Positions 55,248 through 63,379 of a stretch of DNA of 64,000 bases are shown here, piece after piece. Every line of letters starts with the position of its first letter. Within the stretch, counting starts at the first letter, position 1. A program made the translations under genes and the position numbers. A model generated the notes under the pieces. The model saw only the letters and a program-made list of their open reading frames with translations. It ran no database searches and was not told the DNA's origin. Source of the stretch: JAIQGF01 sp051006995 (lineage in GTDB: Bacteria; Acidobacteriota; Terriglobia; Terriglobales; Acidobacteriaceae); NCBI GenBank assembly GCA_051006995.1, contig JBPCSQ010000037.1:124001-188000 (forward strand), in the 5' to 3' direction.

Positions 55248-55284
55248 TGAGCGGCTTAGATTGGATTGCGTGGTAGCGCGCGAG

Positions 55285-55707
55285 TTAATGCGCAAGCTTG
55301 ATCATGACGAGCGCCTTCACCGTGCGAACATCGACCGGCGAGGCCACCTCGACACGGACCGCTGTGCCCTCCGCGTACCGGTGGGCACCCCTGATGGTTT
55401 CGATCATTTTTGCTGGCAGCGCACTCTTCAGCGCGGCCTCAACCGCTTTATCGCCCAGCGCAAACGATGCGCGAAAAGCTCCGGTACCGGGGGACAGGTA
55501 CACAATATTGCGCTCTGCGCGCTTCAACCGCAGCGACCAACCTGCCTTCGCCGAATACGAATTCCATTCCTCATCCATGCCGTGCTCGCGTTTCAATGCG
55601 CCAACCAGTTCGTCCCAGAGTTTCTTCTTGGCCCCGAGGGCAGAGGCGAGTTCCTTGTTGGTAGGGCGTTGCAGTTGGCCGGCAAAGGCATTGGCGGGGG
55701 CGCTCAT
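55285..55707 (-). CDS. DUF3788-family protein
   Basis: 140 residues. NKELASALGAKKKLWDELV, EWNSYSAKAGWSLRLKRAERNIVYLSPGTGAF and ASFALGDKAVEAAL match the conserved core of DUF3788. The role is unknown; some members are fused to transcription regulators. The ATG overlaps the recX stop by four bases. Cytoplasmic. Confidence 0.75.
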   Translation of the reverse strand: MSAPANAFAGQLQRPTNKELASALGAKKKLWDELVGALKREHGMDEEWNSYSAKAGWSLRLKRAERNIVYLSPGTGAFRASFALGDKAVEAALKSALPAKMIETIRGAHRYAEGTAVRVEVASPVDVRTVKALVMIKLAH

Positions 55708-56234
55708 GGTTCTTCCGTTTCCAGTGCGGTGAGGAATTCGTCATCTACGTTCCACTTCTTCAAAATCGCAAAAATGGTGCGCGTGCCAAACCCGGCGCGC
55801 ACCATGGCGCGAAAGATCCTGGCCGCCTGCTTGTCATTGGCGGGCTTTTGCAGACGCTTGCGGCGCAGGTAGTCGCGGGCGAGCTGCTCTTCATTGATAC
55901 CGTCATACGTTCCCCCGACCGCCTTCTGGATGATGTCGTCGTGGACGCCTCGCGACTTCAGGTCGGAGATCACTCGCCTGCGGCCGAGCTTATCGTTTTC
56001 GCGGCGCAGCGAAGAGTACGTGGCGGCGTACTGGGTATCGTTGAGGTAGCGCTGTTCCTTGAGTTTGGCAATCACCAGTTCGACCAGCGCGTCGCCTAGT
56101 TCATCAGGCTCGACCCGCCGCCGCAGTAACCGCTTGAGCTCCGCCACGGAGCGCATGCGGCGGGCGAGCGCGCCCACGGCGTACTCGTACAACTCCGCCT
56201 CATTGTCCAATTTTCGCGCGCGACCGAACGGCAT
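55704..56234 (-). CDS. recX: Regulatory protein RecX
   Basis: 176 residues from ATG 56234 (CAGGG upstream), although an ATG at 56276 is also in frame. Three-helix repeats of RecX are visible (AVGALARRMRSVAELKRLLRRR, LVIAKLKEQRYLNDTQYAATYSSLRRENDKLGRRRVISDLKSRGV). RecX binds and inhibits RecA filaments. recA is not in this window. It is coupled to the DUF3788 gene. Confidence 0.83.
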   Translation of the reverse strand: MPFGRARKLDNEAELYEYAVGALARRMRSVAELKRLLRRRVEPDELGDALVELVIAKLKEQRYLNDTQYAATYSSLRRENDKLGRRRVISDLKSRGVHDDIIQKAVGGTYDGINEEQLARDYLRRKRLQKPANDKQAARIFRAMVRAGFGTRTIFAILKKWNVDDEFLTALETEEP

Positions 56235-56360
56235 GACCCTGAAAGAGTAACGCAGAGAACGCAAAGAAACAGACATTTGTTAGGGTTGGCGCCTCCTGAG
56301 CGAGAACTTAAGCTGCGAACAAGACGCTCTGCGGCCTTTGCGTTGATCTTCTTCCGGACA

Positions 56361-56393
56361 AAAGAATGAGGCCGCCCAGGTTCGGGCGGCCTC
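56361..56393 (-). terminator. Probable terminator of pilT
   Basis: On the minus strand, a 10 bp stem GAGGCCGCCC/GGGCGGCCTC (56368-56393) with a 6-base loop is followed by ATTCTTTT. It lies 16 bp after the pilT stop. Confidence 0.75.
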
Positions 56394-56409
56394 GGATGAT
56401 TCACCAGCG

Positions 56410-57543
56410 CTAGCGGCGGCCGTACTTGGCCGCACCAGCTTGTTGCTCCTGGTCGCGGGTGGCTTCCGCAGTTCCGCTGATCCCCTGGCAGCGCAGCTTG
56501 AAGTCGTCCGGATTGGACGCATTCTCCAGCGCGGTGTCGTAGGCGATCAGCCCGTGAGTGTAGAGGTCGTACAGCGACTGGTCGAAGGTCTGCATGCCGT
56601 ATTGCGAGGTGCCGGCAGCCAGCGCTTCCTTGATGGCTCGGGTTTTCTCGGGAACGATGATGCACTCGCGCACGTAGGCGGTCGAAATCAAGACTTCGAC
56701 GGCCGGTACGCGCCCGGCGCTGTCGCTGCGCCGCACCAGCCGCTGGCTGACGACGGAGCGCAGCGTGGCCGCCAGTTGCAGGCGAATCTGCTTCTGCTCC
56801 GGCGGCGGAAACACGGAAATGATGCGGTTGATGGTTTCCACAGCATCCAGGGTGTGCAACGTCGAGAACACCATGTGGCCGGTTTCGGCGGCGTGCAGCG
56901 CCGTGCCGATGGTTTCCAGGTCGCGCATTTCGCCGACCAGGATGACGTCCGGGTCCTGGCGCAAGCTGGCGCGCAACGCCGACGAAAACGACGGCGTATC
57001 CACCTCGACCTCGCGCTGGTTCACGAATCCCTTCTTGTCGCGGTGCAGGAATTCGATCGGGTCCTCGATGGTGATGATGTGCTCCGGGCGCGTCGAGTTG
57101 ATGCGGTCAATCATGGCCGCCAGGGTGGTGGATTTGCCCGAGCCGGTGACCCCGGTTACCAGCACCAGGCCGCGCGGCATATCGCAGATCTGCTCCACGA
57201 TCTTGGGCATGTAGAGCTCGTCCAGCGGCCGGATCTTGGTGGGAATGACGCGCAGCACCAAGCCGACGTTGCCGCGCTGCTGGAAGACGTTGACGCGGAA
57301 GCGTCCCAGGCCGGCCACGCCGTAGGCCATGTCGAGCTCGGCGTTCTCCTTGAACTTCTGCTTCTGACGGTTCGACATCATGCTGAAGGCCATGTTCAGC
57401 ATGTCTTCGGCCGAGACGCGCGGCTGTTCGGATACGGGCACCAGTTCGCCATCCACCCGGATGTGGGGAAAGTTTCCGACCTTCAGGTGCAAGTCGGAGG
57501 CTTTCCGTTCCATGGCGATACGCAGCAGATCATCAATTTGCAT
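56410..57543 (-). CDS. pilT: Type IV pilus retraction ATPase
   Basis: 377 residues. PilT_N domain, then Walker A GVTGSGKS (131-138), Asp box ITIEDPIEF (157-165), Walker B ILVGEMRD (201-208), and the His box HMVFSTLHT. It depolymerises type IV pili to power twitching motility. The C-terminal AIRNLIRE-type motif is replaced by a divergent sequence, and the tail is extended (EATRDQEQQAGAAKYGRR). The pilB gene is 12 kb away, and other pil genes are not in the window. Confidence 0.92.
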   Translation of the reverse strand: MQIDDLLRIAMERKASDLHLKVGNFPHIRVDGELVPVSEQPRVSAEDMLNMAFSMMSNRQKQKFKENAELDMAYGVAGLGRFRVNVFQQRGNVGLVLRVIPTKIRPLDELYMPKIVEQICDMPRGLVLVTGVTGSGKSTTLAAMIDRINSTRPEHIITIEDPIEFLHRDKKGFVNQREVEVDTPSFSSALRASLRQDPDVILVGEMRDLETIGTALHAAETGHMVFSTLHTLDAVETINRIISVFPPPEQKQIRLQLAATLRSVVSQRLVRRSDSAGRVPAVEVLISTAYVRECIIVPEKTRAIKEALAAGTSQYGMQTFDQSLYDLYTHGLIAYDTALENASNPDDFKLRCQGISGTAEATRDQEQQAGAAKYGRR

Positions 57544-57705
57544 GGAAATATCCCATTGCGGAGCTACTTAGGTGCCGAAAGCTATCACGGAAAGGCGCAA
57601 GGCTCAAGGCTCTTGGCTCAAGGCGAACCCTATCCTAAGGTTTACTCCTGCCGACATGCTCCTCGCGCCGCGTGCCTTGCGCCCCTTGGGCCTTGCACCT
57701 TGCGC

Positions 57706-58227
57706 CTACGGCTGGAATGGCTCGTCGGCGCTGCCGCCGTAGATACTCGGTACCTTCGACCCCATCGGGCGCAGGTAGGTCGCCAGTTGGCCGCGATGAT
57801 GCACGCTGTGGTTGTTCACCAGCATCAGGTACTGGAACACCGGCGCCTTCATCACCCCGAAAAAATCGACCGAAGTGAGCAATTGTTCGGGCGTCAGTTC
57901 GCGGACGCGTTTGATCGCCTTGGGAAAATTCCCGTCATACCATTGCAGGATGGCTGCGATCGTGGCCGGCGGCTGCTCCGAAACCATTTGGTCGAATTTC
58001 AGATCGGCGATTTTATTAAGAAACTGCACGTCCTCGTAGATGATGTGCCACGCCAATTCGTGCGCGGTTTTCGACTTCGGGTCGGGCTTGTAGTCCTTGC
58101 GCCCTTCCGGAATTGCTGCGATCACCTTCTTCGTGGTTTGCGATTCCGCAACCATGGTAGAGAGCATGAGTTCGCGGTAAGCGAAAGCGAATTCGGGCGT
58201 CACGGCGGATTGAGTGCTGGCTGGCAT
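57706..58227 (-). CDS. DinB-family four-helix protein
   Basis: 173 residues from ATG 58227, preceded by GAGGAGG. DinB-like metal-binding histidines are in HELAWHIIYE and the terminal NNHSVHHRGQLATYLR. The family contains thiol-transferases (bacillithiol or maleylpyruvate isomerase-like) and proteins of unknown role. The substrate is not readable. The 57544-57705 gap contains ccttgcgcc/ggctcaagg word repeats. Confidence 0.8.
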   Translation of the reverse strand: MPASTQSAVTPEFAFAYRELMLSTMVAESQTTKKVIAAIPEGRKDYKPDPKSKTAHELAWHIIYEDVQFLNKIADLKFDQMVSEQPPATIAAILQWYDGNFPKAIKRVRELTPEQLLTSVDFFGVMKAPVFQYLMLVNNHSVHHRGQLATYLRPMGSKVPSIYGGSADEPFQP

Positions 58228-58255
58228 CGTCGCCTCCTCGGGGTTCGCCATTGTA

Positions 58256-58287
58256 CAAAAAATCAGCGGAGCCCGCGGGCTCCGCTC
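58256..58287 (-). terminator. Rho-independent terminator of ilvE
   Basis: A perfect 22 bp palindrome AGCGGAGCCC/GGGCTCCGCT (58265-58286) is followed on the minus strand by GATTTTTT (complement of 58257-58264). Confidence 0.9.
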
Positions 58288-58322
58288 ACTAACAACTCAC
58301 AACCGACAACCCGCAACTGCTT

Positions 58323-59279
58323 TCAGACCCCCACGGGCTCCTTCACCTTCGCTTTCACCGGCACCGGCGTGAACCAGTGGTAGCGGTCGGGCTGCGCACC
58401 GGTAATGATCCCGAAGAAATCTTCGCGAATGGACCGCGTGACCGGTCCCATAACGCCCTTGCCGACCGTAATCTTGTCCACCGAGCGGATGGGCGTGATC
58501 TCGGCGGCTGTCCCGGTGAAGAAGACCTCTTCGGCCACATACAGCATTTCCCGCGGGACGGGCTGCTCGATCACCGTAATTCGCAAGTCGCGCGCGATGC
58601 GAATGACCGAGTCGCGCGTGATGCCCGGCAGCACGGAATTGCCCAGAGGCGCGGTGTACAGGTTCCCCTGGCGCACCAGGAACAGGTTTTCGCCGGAACC
58701 TTCGCTGACGTACCCATTGGCATCGAGCGCGATGCCTTCCACGTAGCCGTTGAGGATCGCCTCCATCTTGATGAGCTGCGAGTTCATGTAATTGGCGCCG
58801 CTCTTGGCCATCGCCGGCAGCGTATTGGGCGCGATGCGCGTCCAGGAAGAGACGCACACGTCCACGCCGTCTTCCGCCGAGGCGTGGCCCAGATACTTGC
58901 CCCAGGGATAATTGACTACGTACACCTCGATCGGCGAGTTGAACGGATTCACCCCGACTTCGCCGTAGCCGCGCAGAACCAGCGGGCGCAGATAGCACGG
59001 CCATATGCCGTTGGCCTGGACCAACTCGACCATCGCCTTCACCAGTTCATCGCGCGTGAACTCCACCTCCATGCGGTAGATCTTGGACGAGTCCAGCAGA
59101 CGCTGGGCGTGCTCCTGCGCGCGGAAAATCGCCGGCCCCTTGGGATGCGAGTAGCAGCGGATGCCCTCAAACACCGACGAGCCGTAGTTGACCACGTGCG
59201 ACATGACGTGGAGGGTCGCCTCTTTCCACGGGATCAGCTTGCCGTTGTGCCAGATTTTCCCGGTCTCCTGAATGGCCAT
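58323..59279 (-). CDS. ilvE: Branched-chain amino acid aminotransferase
   Basis: 318-residue fold-type IV PLP enzyme for the last step of valine, leucine and isoleucine synthesis. HVVNYGSSVFEGIRCY, YLRPLVLRGYGEVGVNP, the PLP lysine in GANYMNSQLIKMEA, EGSGENLFLV and FTGTAAEITPIRSVD are characteristic. The start behind AGGAGG is secure. A possible -10 box lies 140 bp upstream. The gene ends at a strong terminator. Confidence 0.93.
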   Translation of the reverse strand: MAIQETGKIWHNGKLIPWKEATLHVMSHVVNYGSSVFEGIRCYSHPKGPAIFRAQEHAQRLLDSSKIYRMEVEFTRDELVKAMVELVQANGIWPCYLRPLVLRGYGEVGVNPFNSPIEVYVVNYPWGKYLGHASAEDGVDVCVSSWTRIAPNTLPAMAKSGANYMNSQLIKMEAILNGYVEGIALDANGYVSEGSGENLFLVRQGNLYTAPLGNSVLPGITRDSVIRIARDLRITVIEQPVPREMLYVAEEVFFTGTAAEITPIRSVDKITVGKGVMGPVTRSIREDFFGIITGAQPDRYHWFTPVPVKAKVKEPVGV

Positions 59280-59624
59280 TCCGGCCTCCTTCCAAGATTT
59301 TGCCGTTCAGCTCCACCGTGTGGTTGGCTGCCGCGATTCACTCGCCAGGCGCACATTCGCCCGCCGGCAGACAGGCGAAAACGGCAGTTGGATGCGTGAA
59401 ACTACTGCGGTGTTACAGCTCATTATAACCGAGGTATTTACCCTAGCCCGGGATGAAAATAGCGACATTGCTAGCCTTTATATCGTGAAGAAGCGACCGC
59501 TAAAAATCTTTTCTGAAACAAAATCTTTTCCCAGTAGATCCGCCGAGAAATCTCTAAAGGTGGGAGCACCCGCCTTCCGGCCGGTGAATGCCAGACAATT
59601 TGGAAACTGCGCTGGAGACTCGGT
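59280..59624. promoter_or_regulatory. Leader region of ilvE with possible -10 box
   Basis: 345 bp without a gene. On the minus strand TATAAT (complement of 59422-59427) could be a -10 element. No matching -35 is seen. The 5' leader would be about 135 nt. The area near 59460-59530 is AT-rich. No attenuator or leader peptide could be made out. Confidence 0.35.
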
Positions 59625-61193
59625 CTAGCTCTTCGACCCGCCGACCGGGCGCTCCGGCCCACTCGCGGTTTTGAGTTTGGGCAGCTCATCGCCACGGAAG
59701 AACTTTGGGTCGCGCCGCATCTCCGGCATGGCGGAAAACGGCTTGCTGTAATCATTGCGCGCATTCCAGAACAAGAAGCCCAGGCCGCCGTTCTGCCTGG
59801 CAGCGACCACCTGGGTCTGGATGTACTTCGGCGAGTAGCTCGGCGTTTTCCACCCAAAGGCTTGCAGCCAGGGACGCAGCACCACGCCCGTCCCGGCGGT
59901 GATCTTCTTAAAGCGCTCCATGGATTCGGAGATGAAATGCTCGGGCGCATCGCCGGGCACCGCGTACCCATCCATGCCGAAAAAATGTGAGGGATAGATC
60001 ATGGGCGAGAGCACGTCGCAGTACTTCGCCATGGCGGGAATGTCCTGCCCGGTATGCGCCAAATCCACCGGCCGCTGCCAGGCCATCACACCGAACACGT
60101 CCAGCGAGAACAGAACTTTTCTCGGATGCAATTCGGCATACGCCTTGGATAGAAATTCGGCCACCACTTCGCTGCGCTTCGGCAGTTCGGCGGCGGCTTC
60201 CTTCGTGCCCGCGGCCTTCACAGGTCGCTGGAGCGGGTGGGTTTCGAAATAGAAGCTGGCGTCTTTTTGGTCGCCTTCGGCAGGGAAGCGCACGTAATCG
60301 AATTGCACCTCATCGACCCCATCCACGGCGGCCTCCCGCGCCAGCGCGACGTTGTACTCCTGCACCTCGGGGCGGGATGGATCGGTCCACACCAGCTTGC
60401 CATTCTCGCGCCAGGCTTGATGCCGAGCCCGCGATTGCACGGCCAGTTCAGGATGCTGCGTCACCAGCTTCTCGTCGCGGAAGATCGCAATGCGAGCAAT
60501 CGCGTGCAGACCTTGCGAATGCAACCAGCGCGTGAACTTCGCCAGGTTGGGAATGTAGGGATGCGACCCGCCGTTGAGCGGGTGAGTGAAGGGAATGTTG
60601 ACGATGCCGTCGCTGTCCTTCACATCAAAAACCACGGCATTGCCGCCGGCCTCGCGCCAGCGCCGGATAAGGCTCATGCCATTGACGCTGCCCGCCATCA
60701 CGCCGGTCAGGTAGATGGCCCGCACCTCGTAATCGCGCGCCACCGCAACCGGCTCCTGCGTGATCGGTCCTTCCATGCCTGGGATGACCAGAGTTTCGCC
60801 CGGTTTCAGGCTGATGCCCCGGATGGCCGGGTTCGCCTGACGCAGCGCCGCTTCCAGCTCGCTCCGGGTCATGAACTGGCTTGCCGCCAGGTAGCGATGC
60901 ACCACTCCGGGAACGCTTTCTCCCCTGGCCACCACATGCAGTGCGGTGCCCGGCGGCGCAACCTGCGGCGGTGACTGGCTGACTATTTCCGCTGCAACCG
61001 GTGACGACCGCTTGGCGGGAGCCTTGGAAACAGTAGCCGGCACAACGGCCGGGACAGCCGGCGCAGGCCGTGGCCCTGCGATTTTGGGCTGGGACATGGC
61101 GCTGGGCCGGGGATAGGGCGCGGCCATCGTCAGCAGGAGGCCGAGGATAATGAGGGACAAAATGGCGGTAGTGGGCCCAAGAATGCGAGACAT
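59625..61193 (-). CDS. LysM-type, glycosidase-like (DUF4015/GHL) exported protein
   Basis: 522 residues from ATG 61193 (frame open to 61232). One N-terminal membrane anchor, a Pro/Ala/Val-rich linker, a LysM-like part (LHVVARGESVPGVVHRYL..., LKPGETLVIPG) at about residues 85-140, and a TIM-barrel-like DUF4015 domain (AIYLTGVMAGS, GNAVVFDVKDSDGIVNIPF, VDEVQFDYVRFPAEG, VLSPMIYPSHF, WLQAFGW). The barrel residues D and E in VDEVQFDYVRFP lie where glycosidases carry their acid/base. It probably acts on a cell-wall or extracellular polysaccharide. The substrate is unknown. Confidence 0.78.
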   Translation of the reverse strand: MSRILGPTTAILSLIILGLLLTMAAPYPRPSAMSQPKIAGPRPAPAVPAVVPATVSKAPAKRSSPVAAEIVSQSPPQVAPPGTALHVVARGESVPGVVHRYLAASQFMTRSELEAALRQANPAIRGISLKPGETLVIPGMEGPITQEPVAVARDYEVRAIYLTGVMAGSVNGMSLIRRWREAGGNAVVFDVKDSDGIVNIPFTHPLNGGSHPYIPNLAKFTRWLHSQGLHAIARIAIFRDEKLVTQHPELAVQSRARHQAWRENGKLVWTDPSRPEVQEYNVALAREAAVDGVDEVQFDYVRFPAEGDQKDASFYFETHPLQRPVKAAGTKEAAAELPKRSEVVAEFLSKAYAELHPRKVLFSLDVFGVMAWQRPVDLAHTGQDIPAMAKYCDVLSPMIYPSHFFGMDGYAVPGDAPEHFISESMERFKKITAGTGVVLRPWLQAFGWKTPSYSPKYIQTQVVAARQNGGLGFLFWNARNDYSKPFSAMPEMRRDPKFFRGDELPKLKTASGPERPVGGSKS

Positions 61194-61579
61194 GAGTGCT
61201 TTTTCCAGAGCTGGATTGACGGATGGTAGCACGGTCCCGCCGCTACGGACCGGGCCGCCTGTGTACTCTGCGGTTACCTAAGTCCCTCATCCAGCAGCTC
61301 ACCTTAGTTGGACGCCGCCGAGTTGCGCCGGGATGCGAAACGAATTGCACATCCCCGTCCTGTGGAAAACTGCCGATGTGTTCTTACGGCCCCTGCCTGC
61401 ATCTAATTCAATGTGAGACAGAGAATCTGGGCTTCCGACCATCGCGTCTCCGCAATCGGAAACAACTCAGCACACACTTTCTTCCATCTCAGTGCTCATT
61501 GCGGTCGTCGTGCGTCCCGCGCTGCACAGGTGAGGAAGGCACAGGATGGCCGGAAAAAGTCCCGCGGAAGCTGGGGATT
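61194..61579. other. 386 bp intergenic region between divergent genes
   Basis: No supported gene. It should hold the promoters of both the leftward glycosidase-like gene and the rightward AAA ATPase gene. No convincing -35/-10 pairs, repeats or RNA elements could be identified. Confidence 0.4.
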
Positions 61580-62731
61580 ATGAAGACCGGTCTTAATGCA
61601 ACCCTCGATCCGAACCGCCGCAGTGGCGACTCGCAGGATTTCGAAAGCCAGTTGCGGCGCAAAATTGTAGGGCAGGATGCGGCCGTCGAAAAGGTGGCCG
61701 AAATCTACCAGATGTTCCTTGCCGGCCTGAACGCCCCCGGACGTCCCGTGGGCAACCTGCTGTTCCTTGGCCCGACCGGTTCCGGCAAGACTCGCGTGGT
61801 GGAAGCGGTCGGCGAGTCGCTGTTCGGCGATGCCCGCGCCTGCATCAAGATCGATTGCGCCGAATTCCAGCACTCCCACGAAATCGCCAAGCTCATTGGC
61901 TCGCCTCCGGGCTATCTCGGACACCGCGAGACTCATCCGCTGCTCACCCAGGAAGCGCTGAACCAGTGGCACACCGAGCGGCTGAAGCTTTCGCTCTTGT
62001 TGTTCGACGAAATCGAGAAGGCCTCCGACGCGCTCTGGCAGCTGCTGCTCGGCATCTTGGACAAAGCCACGCTCACGCTCGGCGACAATCGCCGCGTGGA
62101 CATGTCGAGCTGCGTGATCTTCATGACCTCCAACCTCGGCGCTGGCGAAATGACCGAGCTGATGATGGGCGGCATGGGCTTCGCGCAAAAGCCCATCGAG
62201 ATTGATAACAAGTTCGACGAGAAGATTGACCGCAGCGCCGTGGAAGCGGCGCGCCGCAAGTTCTCGCCCGAATTCATGAACCGCATTGACAAGGTCGTGG
62301 TCTTCAAGACGCTGCGCCCCGAACATCTGGAGCAGATCCTGGAGATCGAGCTGGGCATGGTGCAGCAGCGCGTGCTGCAGGCCACCGGCAATAATCAGTT
62401 TGTCTTTAGCTGCACGTCCAAGGTGAAGCAGTTCCTGCTGAGCGAAGGCACGGACCCGAAGTACGGCGCTCGCCATCTGAAGCGCGCCATCGAGAGATTT
62501 GTCGTGTTCCCGCTGGCCAACCTGGTTGCCACCGGTCAAGTGAAGCTCGGCGATTTCGTGCGCATTGATCTGAACAGCGACAACCGCATGGTATTCGTCA
62601 AGGAAGCCGAGGGAGCGCTGGTGCCGGTGTTGCTGGAGAAATACGGTCCCGATTTCGCGGCCCCCGCGGCCGCTCGTGCCACCCGCGCCACCGCCCGGCG
62701 TGAGGTCGGAGCTCCGAGCATCGAGAAGTAG
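61580..62731 (+). CDS. Single-domain Clp/ClpX-like AAA+ ATPase
   Basis: 383 residues from ATG 61580. Walker A GPTGSGKT (about residues 64-71), Walker B LLLFDEIEKA, sensor 1 TSNLG and the C-terminal ClpB D2-small-type region (PKYGARHLKRAIERFVVFPLANLV). This is one AAA+ module of the ClpB/ClpA second-domain type with no N-domain, no middle coiled coil and no zinc finger. The extra N-terminal 30 residues and C-terminal Ala/Arg tail are unique-looking. It may be an unfoldase subunit whose partner protease is not here. It ends at a terminator. Confidence 0.8.
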   Translation: MKTGLNATLDPNRRSGDSQDFESQLRRKIVGQDAAVEKVAEIYQMFLAGLNAPGRPVGNLLFLGPTGSGKTRVVEAVGESLFGDARACIKIDCAEFQHSHEIAKLIGSPPGYLGHRETHPLLTQEALNQWHTERLKLSLLLFDEIEKASDALWQLLLGILDKATLTLGDNRRVDMSSCVIFMTSNLGAGEMTELMMGGMGFAQKPIEIDNKFDEKIDRSAVEAARRKFSPEFMNRIDKVVVFKTLRPEHLEQILEIELGMVQQRVLQATGNNQFVFSCTSKVKQFLLSEGTDPKYGARHLKRAIERFVVFPLANLVATGQVKLGDFVRIDLNSDNRMVFVKEAEGALVPVLLEKYGPDFAAPAAARATRATARREVGAPSIEK

Positions 62732-62756
62732 GTTAAATTCCTTGCGGGTCGTCTGG

Positions 62757-62784
62757 AAAAGCGCCGCCTTGCGCGGCGCTTTTT
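62757..62784 (+). terminator. Rho-independent terminator of the AAA+ ATPase gene
   Basis: Stem GCGCCGC/GCGGCGC with a short loop (62761-62779) and TTTTT at 62780-62784, 26 bp past the stop. Confidence 0.9.
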
Positions 62785-62846
62785 CATTGGTGCCCCAGCC
62801 GCAATCCGGGCTGGCGTCTCGCCGGACTCGGCCCAGTTCGAAAATT

Positions 62847-62873
62847 GCTGGAGCGCGCTCGCCCTTGAGCGCG
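62847..62873. repeat. REP-like hairpin (GCTGGAGCGCG family), copy 2
   Basis: A relative of 52198-52224: gctggagcgcg is common to both, and the stem is GCGCTC/GAGCGC. The 62785-63379 region has no gene. Confidence 0.5.
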
Positions 62874-63104
62874 AAGGCCCCAGCACCAAATCGGGCGGAA
62901 CAAAATTCGCCCGCCGCACTTTTTCGCTTGCCAATCACAGACACGCTCTGCCTGGCCGCGTATGCTGAAATTGCGCCAAATTGGTGCGGGTTTTGTGTCT
63001 TCGAATGCGAAGCCCGTTAGCTCTTTGACAACTTCATCTCTGCTCGCTAGCTCCGAACCATTTACTCCAAGGTTAAGAGCTCCCTCAAGCGAAACCCGAC
63101 GGAT

Positions 63105-63129
63105 ACCGTACGGTAACCGTCGGTTACCG
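63105..63129. promoter_or_regulatory. Overlapping palindromes upstream of the M48 gene
   Basis: TACCGTACGGTA (63105-63116) is a perfect 12 bp palindrome, and CGGTAACCG-T-CGGTTACCG (63111-63129) is a perfect 9+9 inverted repeat. They share six bases. This looks like an operator cluster 250 bp upstream of the next gene. Confidence 0.5.
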
Positions 63130-63379
63130 TGGATCCCAAGTCGCCGCTACTCACCTCATTCTGCAGGAGAACTCTCACTCCACCAGCCAGGGGAGGGGGA
63201 GGGGGGTGGTAAACACTCTGCCGCCGCTTGTTAATAACCAGGCGGTACCTGCGGTCATGTCTTGCGCCCCGGAGCTTAAACGCAAACTTCTGCTTCTCGC
63301 GAGCATCTAAATTTGAAATCTGGGTTTTCTTATATAGGCAGTTCTGTTGCGGCGCGTGGCTCGCCGCGCAGGAGGAACG

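Noticed and set aside
55141..55260. T-box leader upstream of alaS
   Set aside because: No T-box consensus, specifier loop or terminator; the inverted repeat here looks like a dispersed repeat.
56440..58383. A 647-residue open frame on the plus strand
   Set aside because: It lies opposite pilT, whose motifs are clear, and has the Val/Ala/Arg/His-rich composition of an antisense shadow of a G+C-rich gene.
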